This document shows, one piece after another, positions 1 to 5,181 of a DNA stretch of 6,082 bases. Origin of the DNA: Candidatus Bathyarchaeum sp. (GTDB lineage: Archaea > Thermoproteota > Bathyarchaeia > Bathyarchaeales > Bathyarchaeaceae); NCBI GenBank assembly GCA_004376385.1, contig SOJY01000036.1, forward strand, positions 1 to 6,082, written 5' to 3'. Position 1 is the first letter of the stretch. Each line of letters begins with the position of its first letter. The position numbers and the translations under genes were made by a program. The notes under the pieces are model-generated. The model was given only the letters and a program-made list of their open reading frames with translations, ran no database searches and had not been told where the DNA came from.

Positions 1-2
1 TT

Positions 3-83
3 TGCGAAAACTTCGGAATCAACATCGACGTCTTCCGCAAAATCCTAAACACAGAATACACCAACAAAACAACAGAAAAATAA
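3..83 (+). CDS. C-terminal end of an unrecognised protein (5' part outside the window)
   Basis: The third plus frame is open from the window edge to a TAA at 81-83 and gives 26 residues, beginning CENFGINIDVF and ending NKTTEK. Codons are rich in C-ending forms (AAC, ATC, GAC, GTC, TTC), as in the stomatin-like gene further right, and unlike the T/A-ending codons of the adjacent glycosyltransferase; this is why I choose this frame. The charged, Lys/Thr-rich tail fits a natural C-terminus. The fragment is too short to assign a family. It converges on the glycosyltransferase gene, with 70 nt between the two stop codons. Confidence 0.6.
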   Translation, partial: CENFGINIDVFRKILNTEYTNKTTEK

Positions 84-95
84 AAAGAGAAAAAA
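76..95 (-). terminator. T-rich terminator of the glycosyltransferase gene
   Basis: Read on the minus strand, three T-runs follow each other: T6 (90-95), T5 (82-86) and T5 (76-80). Archaeal RNA polymerase typically stops at such T-rich tracts on the non-template strand without needing a hairpin. The tract begins 59 nt after the glycosyltransferase stop and overlaps the last codons of the convergent gene. Confidence 0.5.
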
Positions 96-112
96 TATCC
101 TAAGATAGTAGC

Positions 113-148
113 TATGTGCGCACGTGTGCGGGTTTTCTTCACGTGCGT
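113..148. repeat. Left copy of a GTGCG-rich repeat, containing an 8-bp hairpin
   Basis: Positions 113-130 are 18 nt of strictly alternating pyrimidine and purine. CGCACGTG (119-126) and CACGTGCG (140-147) are perfect inverted repeats around a 13-nt spacer, with one further G-U pair (118/148) possible in RNA. The 16 bases at 123-138 (CGTGTGCGGGTTTTCT) recur with one mismatch at 943-958, on the other side of the glycosyltransferase gene. The element lies between two convergent stop codons, so it could help terminate one or both transcripts; that role is inference. Confidence 0.65.
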
Positions 149-153
149 CTGCA

Positions 154-834
154 TCAGGACAGGCTTTCAATGATTATTCTTCTAAGTATTTTTAGACCGT
201 GTCTGAAACCCAGTTTCTTTTTTCCTAATCTTTTTCGATATTTAATGGGTAGTTCCACAATCTTGTAGCCCAATCGATCAATATGGTGATTTAATTCTGC
301 TTCGATATCAAATCCGTGTGATCTCGGTTTCCAACCCTTCACTAATTCAAATCTAATGAGTCTAAGCCCTGTGTAAGGATCATTCAATTTTATTCCATTA
401 AACACTCTTTGAACAAAACCTAAAATCCGGTTTCCGATGTAAAACTGGTTTCTATCAGATTCATGTTCATAATTCTTGCTAAAGCGATCCCCTAAAACCA
501 TTCCAACGTGAGGATTTAAGTCAAGAACATTAATCATCTCTTTAATGTGTTTAGCAGGATAAGTGTAGTCAGCATCAGTAAAGACAATATATGATGTGTC
601 TCCATTAAGATGATCTATCCCCTGAGAAATTGCATTTCCTTTACCTTTTCCTCTCTGAATTAATACTTCTGCCCCTAGGTCTTTAGCTAGTTCGAGTGTT
701 CTATCTGAACTTTTTCCGTCAACAACAACTAAATGTGGTTCATTCAAAACTTCTTTTAGCTCGCATATTGTGGGTGCTATTCCTTCTTCTTCGTTATAGG
801 CTGCAAGAACAACTGCGAGAGGGGAATAGCTCAA
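154..834 (-). CDS. Family 2 glycosyltransferase, dolichol-phosphate-sugar synthase type
   Basis: Probably transfers a sugar from a nucleotide donor to a lipid phosphate such as dolichol phosphate at the cytoplasmic membrane face, for N-glycan or surface-glycan synthesis. Numbered from TTG at 834 (226 residues), the GT-A motifs are in order: AAYNEEEG (11-18), VVDGKSSD (37-44, nucleotide binding), DAD (87-89, metal/donor), GDRF (115-118), DPYTGLR (152-158) and GFDIEAEL (174-181). There is no C-terminal transmembrane segment, only a basic helix, as in the short DPM1-like enzymes. I prefer TTG 834 to TTG 894: a strong Shine-Dalgarno lies 7 nt before it, and the longer form adds 20 residues ahead of the usual GT2 start. 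GC is about 36% over four hand-counted lines, against about 50% in the SPFH gene, and flanking repeats suggest a transferred cassette. Family is confident; donor and acceptor are unknown. Confidence 0.9.
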   Translation of the reverse strand: MSYSPLAVVLAAYNEEEGIAPTICELKEVLNEPHLVVVDGKSSDRTLELAKDLGAEVLIQRGKGKGNAISQGIDHLNGDTSYIVFTDADYTYPAKHIKEMINVLDLNPHVGMVLGDRFSKNYEHESDRNQFYIGNRILGFVQRVFNGIKLNDPYTGLRLIRFELVKGWKPRSHGFDIEAELNHHIDRLGYKIVELPIKYRKRLGKKKLGFRHGLKILRRIIIESLS

Positions 835-841
835 CCAAAAG

Positions 842-849
842 TCATCTCC
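842..849 (-). promoter_or_regulatory. Ribosome binding site that decides the glycosyltransferase start
   Basis: The minus strand reads GGAGATGA, a 7/8 match to GGAGGTGA, the complement of the archaeal 16S 3' end. It is followed by 7 nt and then TTG at 834. No comparable site precedes the in-frame TTG at 894. Confidence 0.65.
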
Positions 850-920
850 ATATAAGCTTTGTTGAACAATGAGAAACTTACTAATAAAGAGCAAAGAAAG
901 TCTACTCTAGAAGATAGTTC

Positions 921-930
921 TATTTTTATG
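921..930 (-). promoter_or_regulatory. TATA-like box for the glycosyltransferase gene
   Basis: The minus strand reads CATAAAAATA. A transcript starting about 26 nt downstream would begin near 898, giving a leader of some 60 nt to the TTG at 834 and including its ribosome binding site. The box abuts the right repeat copy. Confidence 0.4.
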
Positions 931-958
931 CGCAAACGTGCGCGTGTACGGGTTTTCT
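927..958. repeat. Right copy of the GTGCG-rich repeat
   Basis: CGTGTACGGGTTTTCT (943-958) matches 123-138 at 15 of 16 bases in the same orientation. Both copies start with TATG, and the right copy has 6 extra bases (GCGCGT-like) in the middle. Positions 936-950 alternate purine and pyrimidine. Unlike the left copy it has no perfect long hairpin. It overlaps the proposed promoter of the glycosyltransferase gene. Confidence 0.6.
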
Positions 959-960
959 GT

Positions 961-1020
961 GTGAGGGAATGAGAGAAAGAATGAGAACGTGAACAAGAAA
1001 GTAGGAAACAGGGAGAAAAA
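961..1020 (+). other. Purine-rich tract in the intergenic region
   Basis: 52 of 60 plus-strand bases are A or G by hand count. The minus strand is correspondingly pyrimidine- and T-rich, so it could end transcripts arriving from the SPFH operon. Reading all frames across 895-1110 gave no convincing gene; apparent open frames are low-complexity products of this tract and the repeats. Confidence 0.4.
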
Positions 1021-1062
1021 ATACGTAGACAAGCAAGCATGAAGGGGTTTGGGAGTTAAATT

Positions 1063-1089
1063 TTAACCCACACACGTTCACACGCTCAT
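1063..1089 (-). repeat. Third, degenerate and inverted copy of the GTGCG-rich repeat
   Basis: On the minus strand the stretch begins TTATGAGCG, continues AACGTGTGTGGGTT and runs into AAAA, following the same TATG / ACGTG / GTGT / GGGTT order as the copies at 113 and 927. Identity is much weaker than between the first two. The near-perfect palindrome GTTAAA-T-TTTAAC (1055-1067) overlaps its end. Confidence 0.35.
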
Positions 1090-1110
1090 AATGAACTTGT
1101 GTTTTTTGCT

Positions 1111-1251
1111 TCATTGTTTCAATTCCCCGTATCTCGCCCTGAAATAGGGGCTCAATTTTCTTATCCATTCATGAAACGGTATAACCTTGTATACTGTCCC
1201 TTGCATTTCATGACGAAGTTTCGCCTCATCTTTTGCCCTGTAAAAAATTAG
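1111..1251 (-). pseudogene. Protein-like remnant, in frame behind the SPFH/zinc-ribbon stop codon
   Basis: Directly after the TGA of the SPFH gene, the same frame stays open for 46 codons to a TGA at 1111-1113. The product looks like real protein: it includes RAKDEAKLRHEMQGT, then VYKVIPFHEWIRKLSPYF, and ends RARYGELKQ, with a balanced mix of charged and aromatic residues and ordinary codons. The only ATG (1204-1206) would give 31 residues and has no clear ribosome binding site. I read it as a gene fragment that lost its 5' part. The family is unknown; a distant likeness to the linker of archaeal GNAT acetyltransferases with a C-terminal lipid-binding domain is a guess. Alternatives are a readthrough extension of the SPFH protein or a chance open frame. 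Confidence 0.5.
1241..1250 (-). terminator. Possible T-run terminator after the SPFH operon
   Basis: The minus strand reads TAATTTTTTA starting 2 nt after the SPFH stop codon. A single T6 run is a weak archaeal terminator, and it overlaps the remnant frame. The pyrimidine-rich stretch near 1020-961 is a second candidate. Confidence 0.35.
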
Positions 1252-2325
1252 TCACTGCAGCTTGTTGCCGCAGCTACCGCAGAACTTGTTAGTGGACAAA
1301 TTCTTCGTCTTACATTTCGGGCACTCGATCTTCTCTGGCTTCAAAGGAGAACCACAGTTACCACAGAACTTCATGGTCGCCGGCATCTCAGCTCCACACT
1401 TCGGACAATTAACTTTAGCCACAGGACCCAAAATTGATCCGCAGTTGCCACAGAATTTGGTTCCAGCAGTGTTCTGGGCTCCGCACTTCGGACACAACAC
1501 CAGCTGCTGTGGGGCACCTGTTCCTTGAGAGGGCTGCATAGCTTTTCCCAAAGCGGTTCCCATGGCTATTCCGACGCCTGCGCCCAAACCTGCTGCAGCG
1601 GCTCCACCGCCTCCTTCGGGAAGCTCCGCGGTTGTTTCCTTCATATACTGTAACGTCATGGCTTGCTGTCCCATGGTAGTGGCGAAGCGCCTCGCCTCCT
1701 CAGGTATTTTAACACCTTCAAAGACGGTGTCGATGATTTTGAGACCTATCCGCGCAGCCTCATCCTTTATTATCAAGGCGACTTTGTCTGTGGTTTCGTC
1801 CACGTTTTTGACTACATTAAAGATGTCGTGATGCGCAAACTCGTCTATAACCCGCTCATTGATGAACCCGCGAATGTAACTTTCAACATCAGTGGAAGTG
1901 CTTGCTCCGCGGTTGCCGAAAAACTCGATCACAAACAGTTTCGGATCCTCCACCTTGTAGAGAAGATAGCCGTAGTATCCGAGCTCCGCCTGATACTGTA
2001 TATTTCCGCTGGGCGCAGAGTAGGCTTGTCCACCAAATTTTCCTTTAAACTGGCTGTTGCTCACAAAAACGACTTCACACTCGAAGATGTCGCCGATTAT
2101 CCGCAGAGCCTTTAGGGCTCCAGTTAGAAGCGGAATGTTTTTGCTGGTGATTGTGTGTCTGCCTGGACCAAAAACGTCGTATGCTTTGCCGTCACGGAAA
2201 AATACAGCCCACTGGTTCTCTTTCACAATAACTTGGCTTCCATACTTCAAGGAAAGGTTAGGAAATCTGTAAGCCATATCCTCAGAACCCGCAAAATCCC
2301 ATGAAACTTTCTCTATTACAGGCAT
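1252..2325 (-). CDS. SPFH/Band 7 protein with three C-terminal zinc ribbons (YdjI-like)
   Basis: A 357-residue protein likely to act as a scaffold at the membrane. The SPFH region spans about 25-225 (KYGSQVIVKENQWAVFF near the start; GPGRHTI at 53-59). A Gly/Ala linker follows (about 237-262), then three CPxC-X10-CxxC zinc ribbons with cysteines at 278/281/292/295, 307/310/321/324 and 335/338/349/352. It has no N-terminal membrane anchor, unlike the stomatin-like protein in this window. The arrangement matches the so-called virion-core-like SPFH proteins, including Bacillus YdjI, which is tied to PspA membrane-stress functions; that role here is inferred. The ATG lies 15 nt after the upstream gene's stop with a modest GGATG-type site, so the two genes form an operon. 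GC over 1681-1800 is about 50%. Confidence 0.92.
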   Translation of the reverse strand: MPVIEKVSWDFAGSEDMAYRFPNLSLKYGSQVIVKENQWAVFFRDGKAYDVFGPGRHTITSKNIPLLTGALKALRIIGDIFECEVVFVSNSQFKGKFGGQAYSAPSGNIQYQAELGYYGYLLYKVEDPKLFVIEFFGNRGASTSTDVESYIRGFINERVIDEFAHHDIFNVVKNVDETTDKVALIIKDEAARIGLKIIDTVFEGVKIPEEARRFATTMGQQAMTLQYMKETTAELPEGGGGAAAAGLGAGVGIAMGTALGKAMQPSQGTGAPQQLVLCPKCGAQNTAGTKFCGNCGSILGPVAKVNCPKCGAEMPATMKFCGNCGSPLKPEKIECPKCKTKNLSTNKFCGSCGNKLQ

Positions 2326-2340
2326 CTCAATATCAACATC

Positions 2341-2871
2341 CTACATGTCTAAAGGTCTAAACTGTTTTTCTCTTTCAGTCCATTTATCCTCGAAAGCAAG
2401 TAATAAACTCTTAACATTCTTCACTTCACCGGATACAGCCGTCCAGTTCTCCGCTTCAACCTCACTCCGAGCCTTGCTAACAGCCGCCTTCAAGCCGTCA
2501 AGATCACTGCTAAACTCACGATCAAAATTGAAAACCCGAGCCAACTCATTTTCCCGTATGTGCCCTTTTCGGTCCCAGAGACCCGCATAACCATAGTCAG
2601 CGTGCCGAACCTTTTCTGTGACGCGATCTAAAACTTGGATAACCTTTTTGTAGTCTCGGCTCTTGGCAACACCTGCATCCATAGCCGCCAGATACAGGTC
2701 CTCCCAAACGTGCCGCATGTCCCTGAGGTCAACGTAATAGAGGTCCCTGAGCTTTCGGTCTAATTCTCTCAGGTCTTCTTTTGTTCCATATCCTAACGTG
2801 AAGAAGTTCTGAATCTTAGAAAAAATTCCCTGCTTTTCCTTTACCTTCTCGATTGTTTCCCGCTCAGACAA
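2341..2871 (-). CDS. Charged helical protein of unknown function, first gene of the SPFH operon
   Basis: I do not recognise the family. The 176 residues contain no cysteine, no signal peptide and no membrane segment. Predicted helices by eye lie at about 32-66, 72-90, 122-140 and 143-170; a more conserved-looking centre (about 91-117) contains GYAGLWDRKGHI and ELARVFNFD. The C-terminal half resembles an amphipathic coiled coil. The TTG start at 2871 is supported by GGGGGT 6 nt upstream and a TATA box at the right distance. The stop is 15 nt before the SPFH/zinc-ribbon ATG, so the pair is probably co-transcribed and the product may be a partner of that scaffold, as helical PspA-type proteins are in bacterial SPFH systems; this analogy is inference. 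Confidence 0.85.
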   Translation of the reverse strand: MSERETIEKVKEKQGIFSKIQNFFTLGYGTKEDLRELDRKLRDLYYVDLRDMRHVWEDLYLAAMDAGVAKSRDYKKVIQVLDRVTEKVRHADYGYAGLWDRKGHIRENELARVFNFDREFSSDLDGLKAAVSKARSEVEAENWTAVSGEVKNVKSLLLAFEDKWTEREKQFRPLDM

Positions 2872-2877
2872 ATAACT

Positions 2878-2883
2878 ACCCCC
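2878..2883 (-). promoter_or_regulatory. Ribosome binding site for the TTG start at 2871
   Basis: The minus strand reads GGGGGT, which pairs with the archaeal anti-Shine-Dalgarno with one G-U pair, 6 nt before TTG. It supports the unusual start codon. Confidence 0.55.
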
Positions 2884-2905
2884 AAAATCTAACTACCGAT
2901 TAATC

Positions 2906-2913
2906 TAATATAA
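2906..2913. promoter_or_regulatory. TATA box of the helical protein/SPFH operon, possibly used both ways
   Basis: The minus strand reads TTATATTA; 26 nt downstream is about 2884, just ahead of the ribosome binding site at 2878-2883, giving a very short leader. On the plus strand TAATATAA is equally TATA-like and would place a start near 2936, exactly where the hairpin begins. Confidence 0.5.
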
Positions 2914-2935
2914 CTTGTCGCCCTCTGTTGAAGAG

Positions 2936-2963
2936 GTAAACTTTTTTGTTGAGAAAGGTTTAC
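2936..2963 (+). promoter_or_regulatory. 12-bp hairpin between divergent promoters
   Basis: GTAAAC (2936-2941) and GTTTAC (2958-2963) are perfect inverted repeats. In plus-strand RNA the stem continues inward through T2942-T2947 with A2952-G2957, giving 12 pairs (two G-U) and a GUUG tetraloop. It lies between the core promoters of the minus-strand operon and the radical SAM gene. It could be an operator or the 5' end of a longer radical SAM leader. Confidence 0.45.
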
Positions 2964-2981
2964 GTGTGCCAATGTTTCGTG

Positions 2982-2993
2982 AAATAATAAAAA
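2982..2993 (+). promoter_or_regulatory. TATA-like box for the radical SAM gene
   Basis: AAATAATAAAAA is centred about 22-25 nt before the GTG at 3009, the spacing expected for a leaderless archaeal mRNA. The GTG has no separate ribosome binding site; GAGGTG at 3006-3011 overlaps it. Confidence 0.45.
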
Positions 2994-3008
2994 CCATGTA
3001 ATCTTGAG

Positions 3009-4139
3009 GTGTCTTGGCTGTTCTTTCATCTGCTCTTAACCACCAACTGCGACTTAAAGTGCAGATACTGCTACGGAAAATCATGTGAAGACATGGACGC
3101 CGACTTCGGCGACTTTACTGTAGATTATGAGGTTCCAGACGAAATCAACTATGACATCGAACTTCTAGAGAAGTTTATGAAAAAAGACCCTGAACCTGTC
3201 CTGATCTTTTATGGCGGCGAACCAATGCTCTGCAATGACAAAATAAAACAGATAATGGACAATGTTCCGGCTAAACAATTTAACATCCAAACCAACGGCT
3301 TACACCTAAACAAGCTTGAAAAAGAATACGTGAACAAGCTAACTACAATCTTCGTCTCAGTAGATGGCACAGAAAAACTGACGGACTACTACAGGGGAAA
3401 AGGCGTCTACAGGAAAGTAATAGAGAACATTAAGGCAGTTAGAGAGAACGGATTTGAGGGCGAGATAATAGCCAGAATGACCATCATGGAAGAAACAGAC
3501 ATCTACGAAAACATTAAGTGGCTCCTAAACAACCCCGACCATTCTTTCAGTTCAATTCATTGGCAACTTGACGCAGGATTCTGGAAAAACGATTTCCACA
3601 AAAGACCATTCACAGAATGGATTGAAAACAACTACAATCCAAAGATAAGAAGGCTTGTAGAGTTTTGGGTAGACACAATGGAAACCGAAGGCAAAGTTTT
3701 GAGGCTTTACCCACTTCTGGGAATAATGCAATCGCTTCTTACTGAAGAGGGAAGCCTCCTAAGGTGCGGTTCCGGATGGGCTAACTACAGCATACAAACC
3801 GATGGTCACATACTACCGTGTCCTTCAATGGGCGGAATGAAAGACTACTATCTAGGGCACATCAAAAGTTCACACCCATTACACCTGAAACAAGTTTATG
3901 TTGGACAGCCCTGCACCGACTGCGAAATCTTGCGAGAATGTGGAGGAAGATGCCTCTACGCAAACATAACAAAACGGTGGAGCAACGAAGCACACGATCT
4001 GGTATGTAGAACCGTCAAGAATCTTGTTGAATCATTGAAGGCATCCTTACCGCGAGTCAAAAGATTAATTGATCAGGAAAGAATCAGGCTCTCGGATTTT
4101 GACCACCTGAAATACAACAGCTGCGAAATAATCCCCTAA
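3009..4139 (+). CDS. Radical SAM/SPASM enzyme, probable peptide- or protein-modifying (AF1577-like)
   Basis: A 376-residue enzyme that should cleave S-adenosylmethionine to a 5'-deoxyadenosyl radical. C14-X3-C18-X2-C21 binds the SAM iron-sulfur cluster and YGGEP (68-72) is the SAM-binding motif. An acidic insertion between them (about 24-61, with DADFGDF and KKDPEPVLIF) recalls the archaeal AF1577 subfamily. The C-terminal SPASM-like region has cysteines at 253, 271, 302, 305, 311, 315 and 333, including CTDC and CGGRC, suited to auxiliary clusters that commonly mark peptide-modifying enzymes. The GTG start sits right after a TATA-like box and is probably leaderless; the N-terminal FFHLLLTTNC is normal for the family. 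Substrate unknown; no short precursor gene is seen within the flanking gaps. It runs in the same direction as the stomatin-like gene 101 nt downstream, without an intervening T-rich terminator. Confidence 0.92.
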   Translation: MSWLFFHLLLTTNCDLKCRYCYGKSCEDMDADFGDFTVDYEVPDEINYDIELLEKFMKKDPEPVLIFYGGEPMLCNDKIKQIMDNVPAKQFNIQTNGLHLNKLEKEYVNKLTTIFVSVDGTEKLTDYYRGKGVYRKVIENIKAVRENGFEGEIIARMTIMEETDIYENIKWLLNNPDHSFSSIHWQLDAGFWKNDFHKRPFTEWIENNYNPKIRRLVEFWVDTMETEGKVLRLYPLLGIMQSLLTEEGSLLRCGSGWANYSIQTDGHILPCPSMGGMKDYYLGHIKSSHPLHLKQVYVGQPCTDCEILRECGGRCLYANITKRWSNEAHDLVCRTVKNLVESLKASLPRVKRLIDQERIRLSDFDHLKYNSCEIIP

Positions 4140-4163
4140 ACATCACCAGTCTCCGAGAGGATG

Positions 4164-4181
4164 AAAAAATTTAACCGTTAA
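4164..4181 (+). promoter_or_regulatory. TATA-like box with palindrome before the stomatin-like gene
   Basis: AAAAAATTTAA (4164-4173 and on) would place a start near 4195, giving a leader of about 45 nt. TTAAC-C-GTTAA (4171-4181) is a near-perfect palindrome overlapping the box and could bind a regulator. The gene may therefore have its own promoter as well as readthrough from the radical SAM gene. Confidence 0.4.
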
Positions 4182-4226
4182 GGCTCTTAAATCTAAAACA
4201 GAATCTGAAGATTAAAAGAGCAAAAA

Positions 4227-4231
4227 AGAGG
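4227..4231 (+). promoter_or_regulatory. Ribosome binding site of the stomatin-like gene
   Basis: AGAGG, 9 nt before the ATG at 4241, is a moderate Shine-Dalgarno match. Confidence 0.45.
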
Positions 4232-4240
4232 CAAATAAAA

Positions 4241-5146
4241 ATGAGCAAACAACCAACAGAATATTCACGTTCCTCAGCGCCTTTTGTGTCATTCATAATA
4301 ATTGCTCTAGTGTTTCTGGTCTTAGCGCTCCTAAATTACCCAGACCCAATTGCCATAGTCTATGGTCTCTTAGCGGCAGTATCCCTGTTTCCGCTACCCG
4401 CAACAGTTGCAGTAAACAAAGAATGGGAAGAAGCAATAATACTGCGATTCGGCAAATTCCAACGGCTAGTTGGTCCAGGATTCTTCTTCAAGTGGCCATA
4501 CATAGAAACATTCATGAAACAAGACAAACGAATCATCAACATAGACATCTCACGACAAGAAGTCATGACCAAAGACAACATCAGCGTAACAGTCGACGCC
4601 GTAGTCTTCGTGAAAGTGGTAAACACCAAATACAGCATCGTAAACATCCGAAACGTCTGGGACAGCGTAATGAAATACGCCCAAACAACAATGCGGGACG
4701 TCGTAGGAGCCGTAGAACTAGACGAACTACTAGCACGCAGAGACCAAGTTGCAGACAAAATTGCAAACATTGTTGAAAGAGAAACACATGAGTGGGGCGT
4801 AAACATCATCTCAGTGAAACTGCAGACCGTAGAATTGCCCGAAGACATGAAACGGATAATTGCCAGACAAGCTGAAGCAGAACGAGAAAAACGAGCAGTA
4901 ATAATCAAGAGTGAAGGAGAGTTAACAGCAGCCGAAAACTTGGAAAGGGCGGTGCAGAAGATGAGCAACAGAGCAATGTACCTACGCACATTGTCGAGCC
5001 TAGAGGACATCAGCTTTGACCAGAGCAACACAATCGTTTTTGCTATACCCATGGACATCGTCAAAGGAGAAGTAATAGGACTATCCGCGTTTGCTGAAGC
5101 AAACAAGGCAATTAAGACAACACAAAAAAGCAAAAACAAAGAATAA
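4241..5146 (+). CDS. Stomatin/slipin-like SPFH membrane protein
   Basis: A 301-residue membrane-anchored scaffold of the stomatin family, expected to oligomerise on the cytoplasmic face and organise membrane domains or control partner proteins. Two hydrophobic segments (about 15-31 and 34-56) form an N-terminal hairpin. The SPFH domain follows (about 57-215): EEAIILRFGKF, GPGFFFKWP, and the family signature ARQAEAEREKRA (208-219) with IKSEGE. The C-terminal MYLRTL and NTIVFAIPMD match the stomatin oligomerisation end; the last residues are Lys-rich. Archaeal relatives often sit next to an NfeD-type membrane protease; none is present within this window on either side. Convergent with the small membrane protein gene, with 35 nt between stops. 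Codons are rich in C and A third positions. Family assignment is firm; the partner is unknown. Confidence 0.94.
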   Translation: MSKQPTEYSRSSAPFVSFIIIALVFLVLALLNYPDPIAIVYGLLAAVSLFPLPATVAVNKEWEEAIILRFGKFQRLVGPGFFFKWPYIETFMKQDKRIINIDISRQEVMTKDNISVTVDAVVFVKVVNTKYSIVNIRNVWDSVMKYAQTTMRDVVGAVELDELLARRDQVADKIANIVERETHEWGVNIISVKLQTVELPEDMKRIIARQAEAEREKRAVIIKSEGELTAAENLERAVQKMSNRAMYLRTLSSLEDISFDQSNTIVFAIPMDIVKGEVIGLSAFAEANKAIKTTQKSKNKE

Positions 5147-5171
5147 AAAAGAAAAAGGGAAATTTTTGTTT
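5145..5171. terminator. Bidirectional T-rich terminator between convergent genes
   Basis: On the plus strand T5-G-T3 (5163-5171) follows the stomatin-like stop by 17 nt. On the minus strand A5152-A5156 and A5145-A5150 read as T5-C-T6, after the stop of the opposing gene. Each transcript thus meets a T-tract soon after its stop. Confidence 0.55.
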
Positions 5172-5181
5172 CGCTGATGAT

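Noticed and set aside
114..173. Short plus-strand open frames starting at the ATG in the two repeat copies (19 and 14 codons, both with RVRVF)
   Set aside because: The shared residues follow from the DNA repeat and its 6-base length difference; Arg/Val/Cys-rich content and lack of ribosome binding sites argue against peptides.
1118..1150. GTTTCAATTCCCC resembling a CRISPR repeat, with a CCCC...GGGG hairpin
   Set aside because: Only one copy is present, no spacers or cas genes are seen, and the sequence is explained as codons of the remnant.
926..1168. Open frame of 80 codons on the minus strand starting MDKKIEPLFQ
   Set aside because: It has no ribosome binding site, runs into low-complexity pyrimidine-rich sequence, and overlaps in another frame the more protein-like remnant at 1111-1251.
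1169..1213. Nested inverted repeats (TCATGAAA/TTTCATGA and GTATA/TATAC) suggesting a structured RNA
   Set aside because: They lie inside the coding-like remnant and have an unequal 9-nt bulge; no other support for an RNA gene.
1663..2115. 150-codon plus-strand open frame opposite the SPFH/zinc-ribbon gene
   Set aside because: Antisense of a gene with unmistakable SPFH and zinc-ribbon motifs; no start signal.
4360..5139. Long minus-strand open frame opposite the stomatin-like gene
   Set aside because: Ser/Thr/Leu-rich antisense shadow; the plus-strand frame has clear SPFH motifs throughout.
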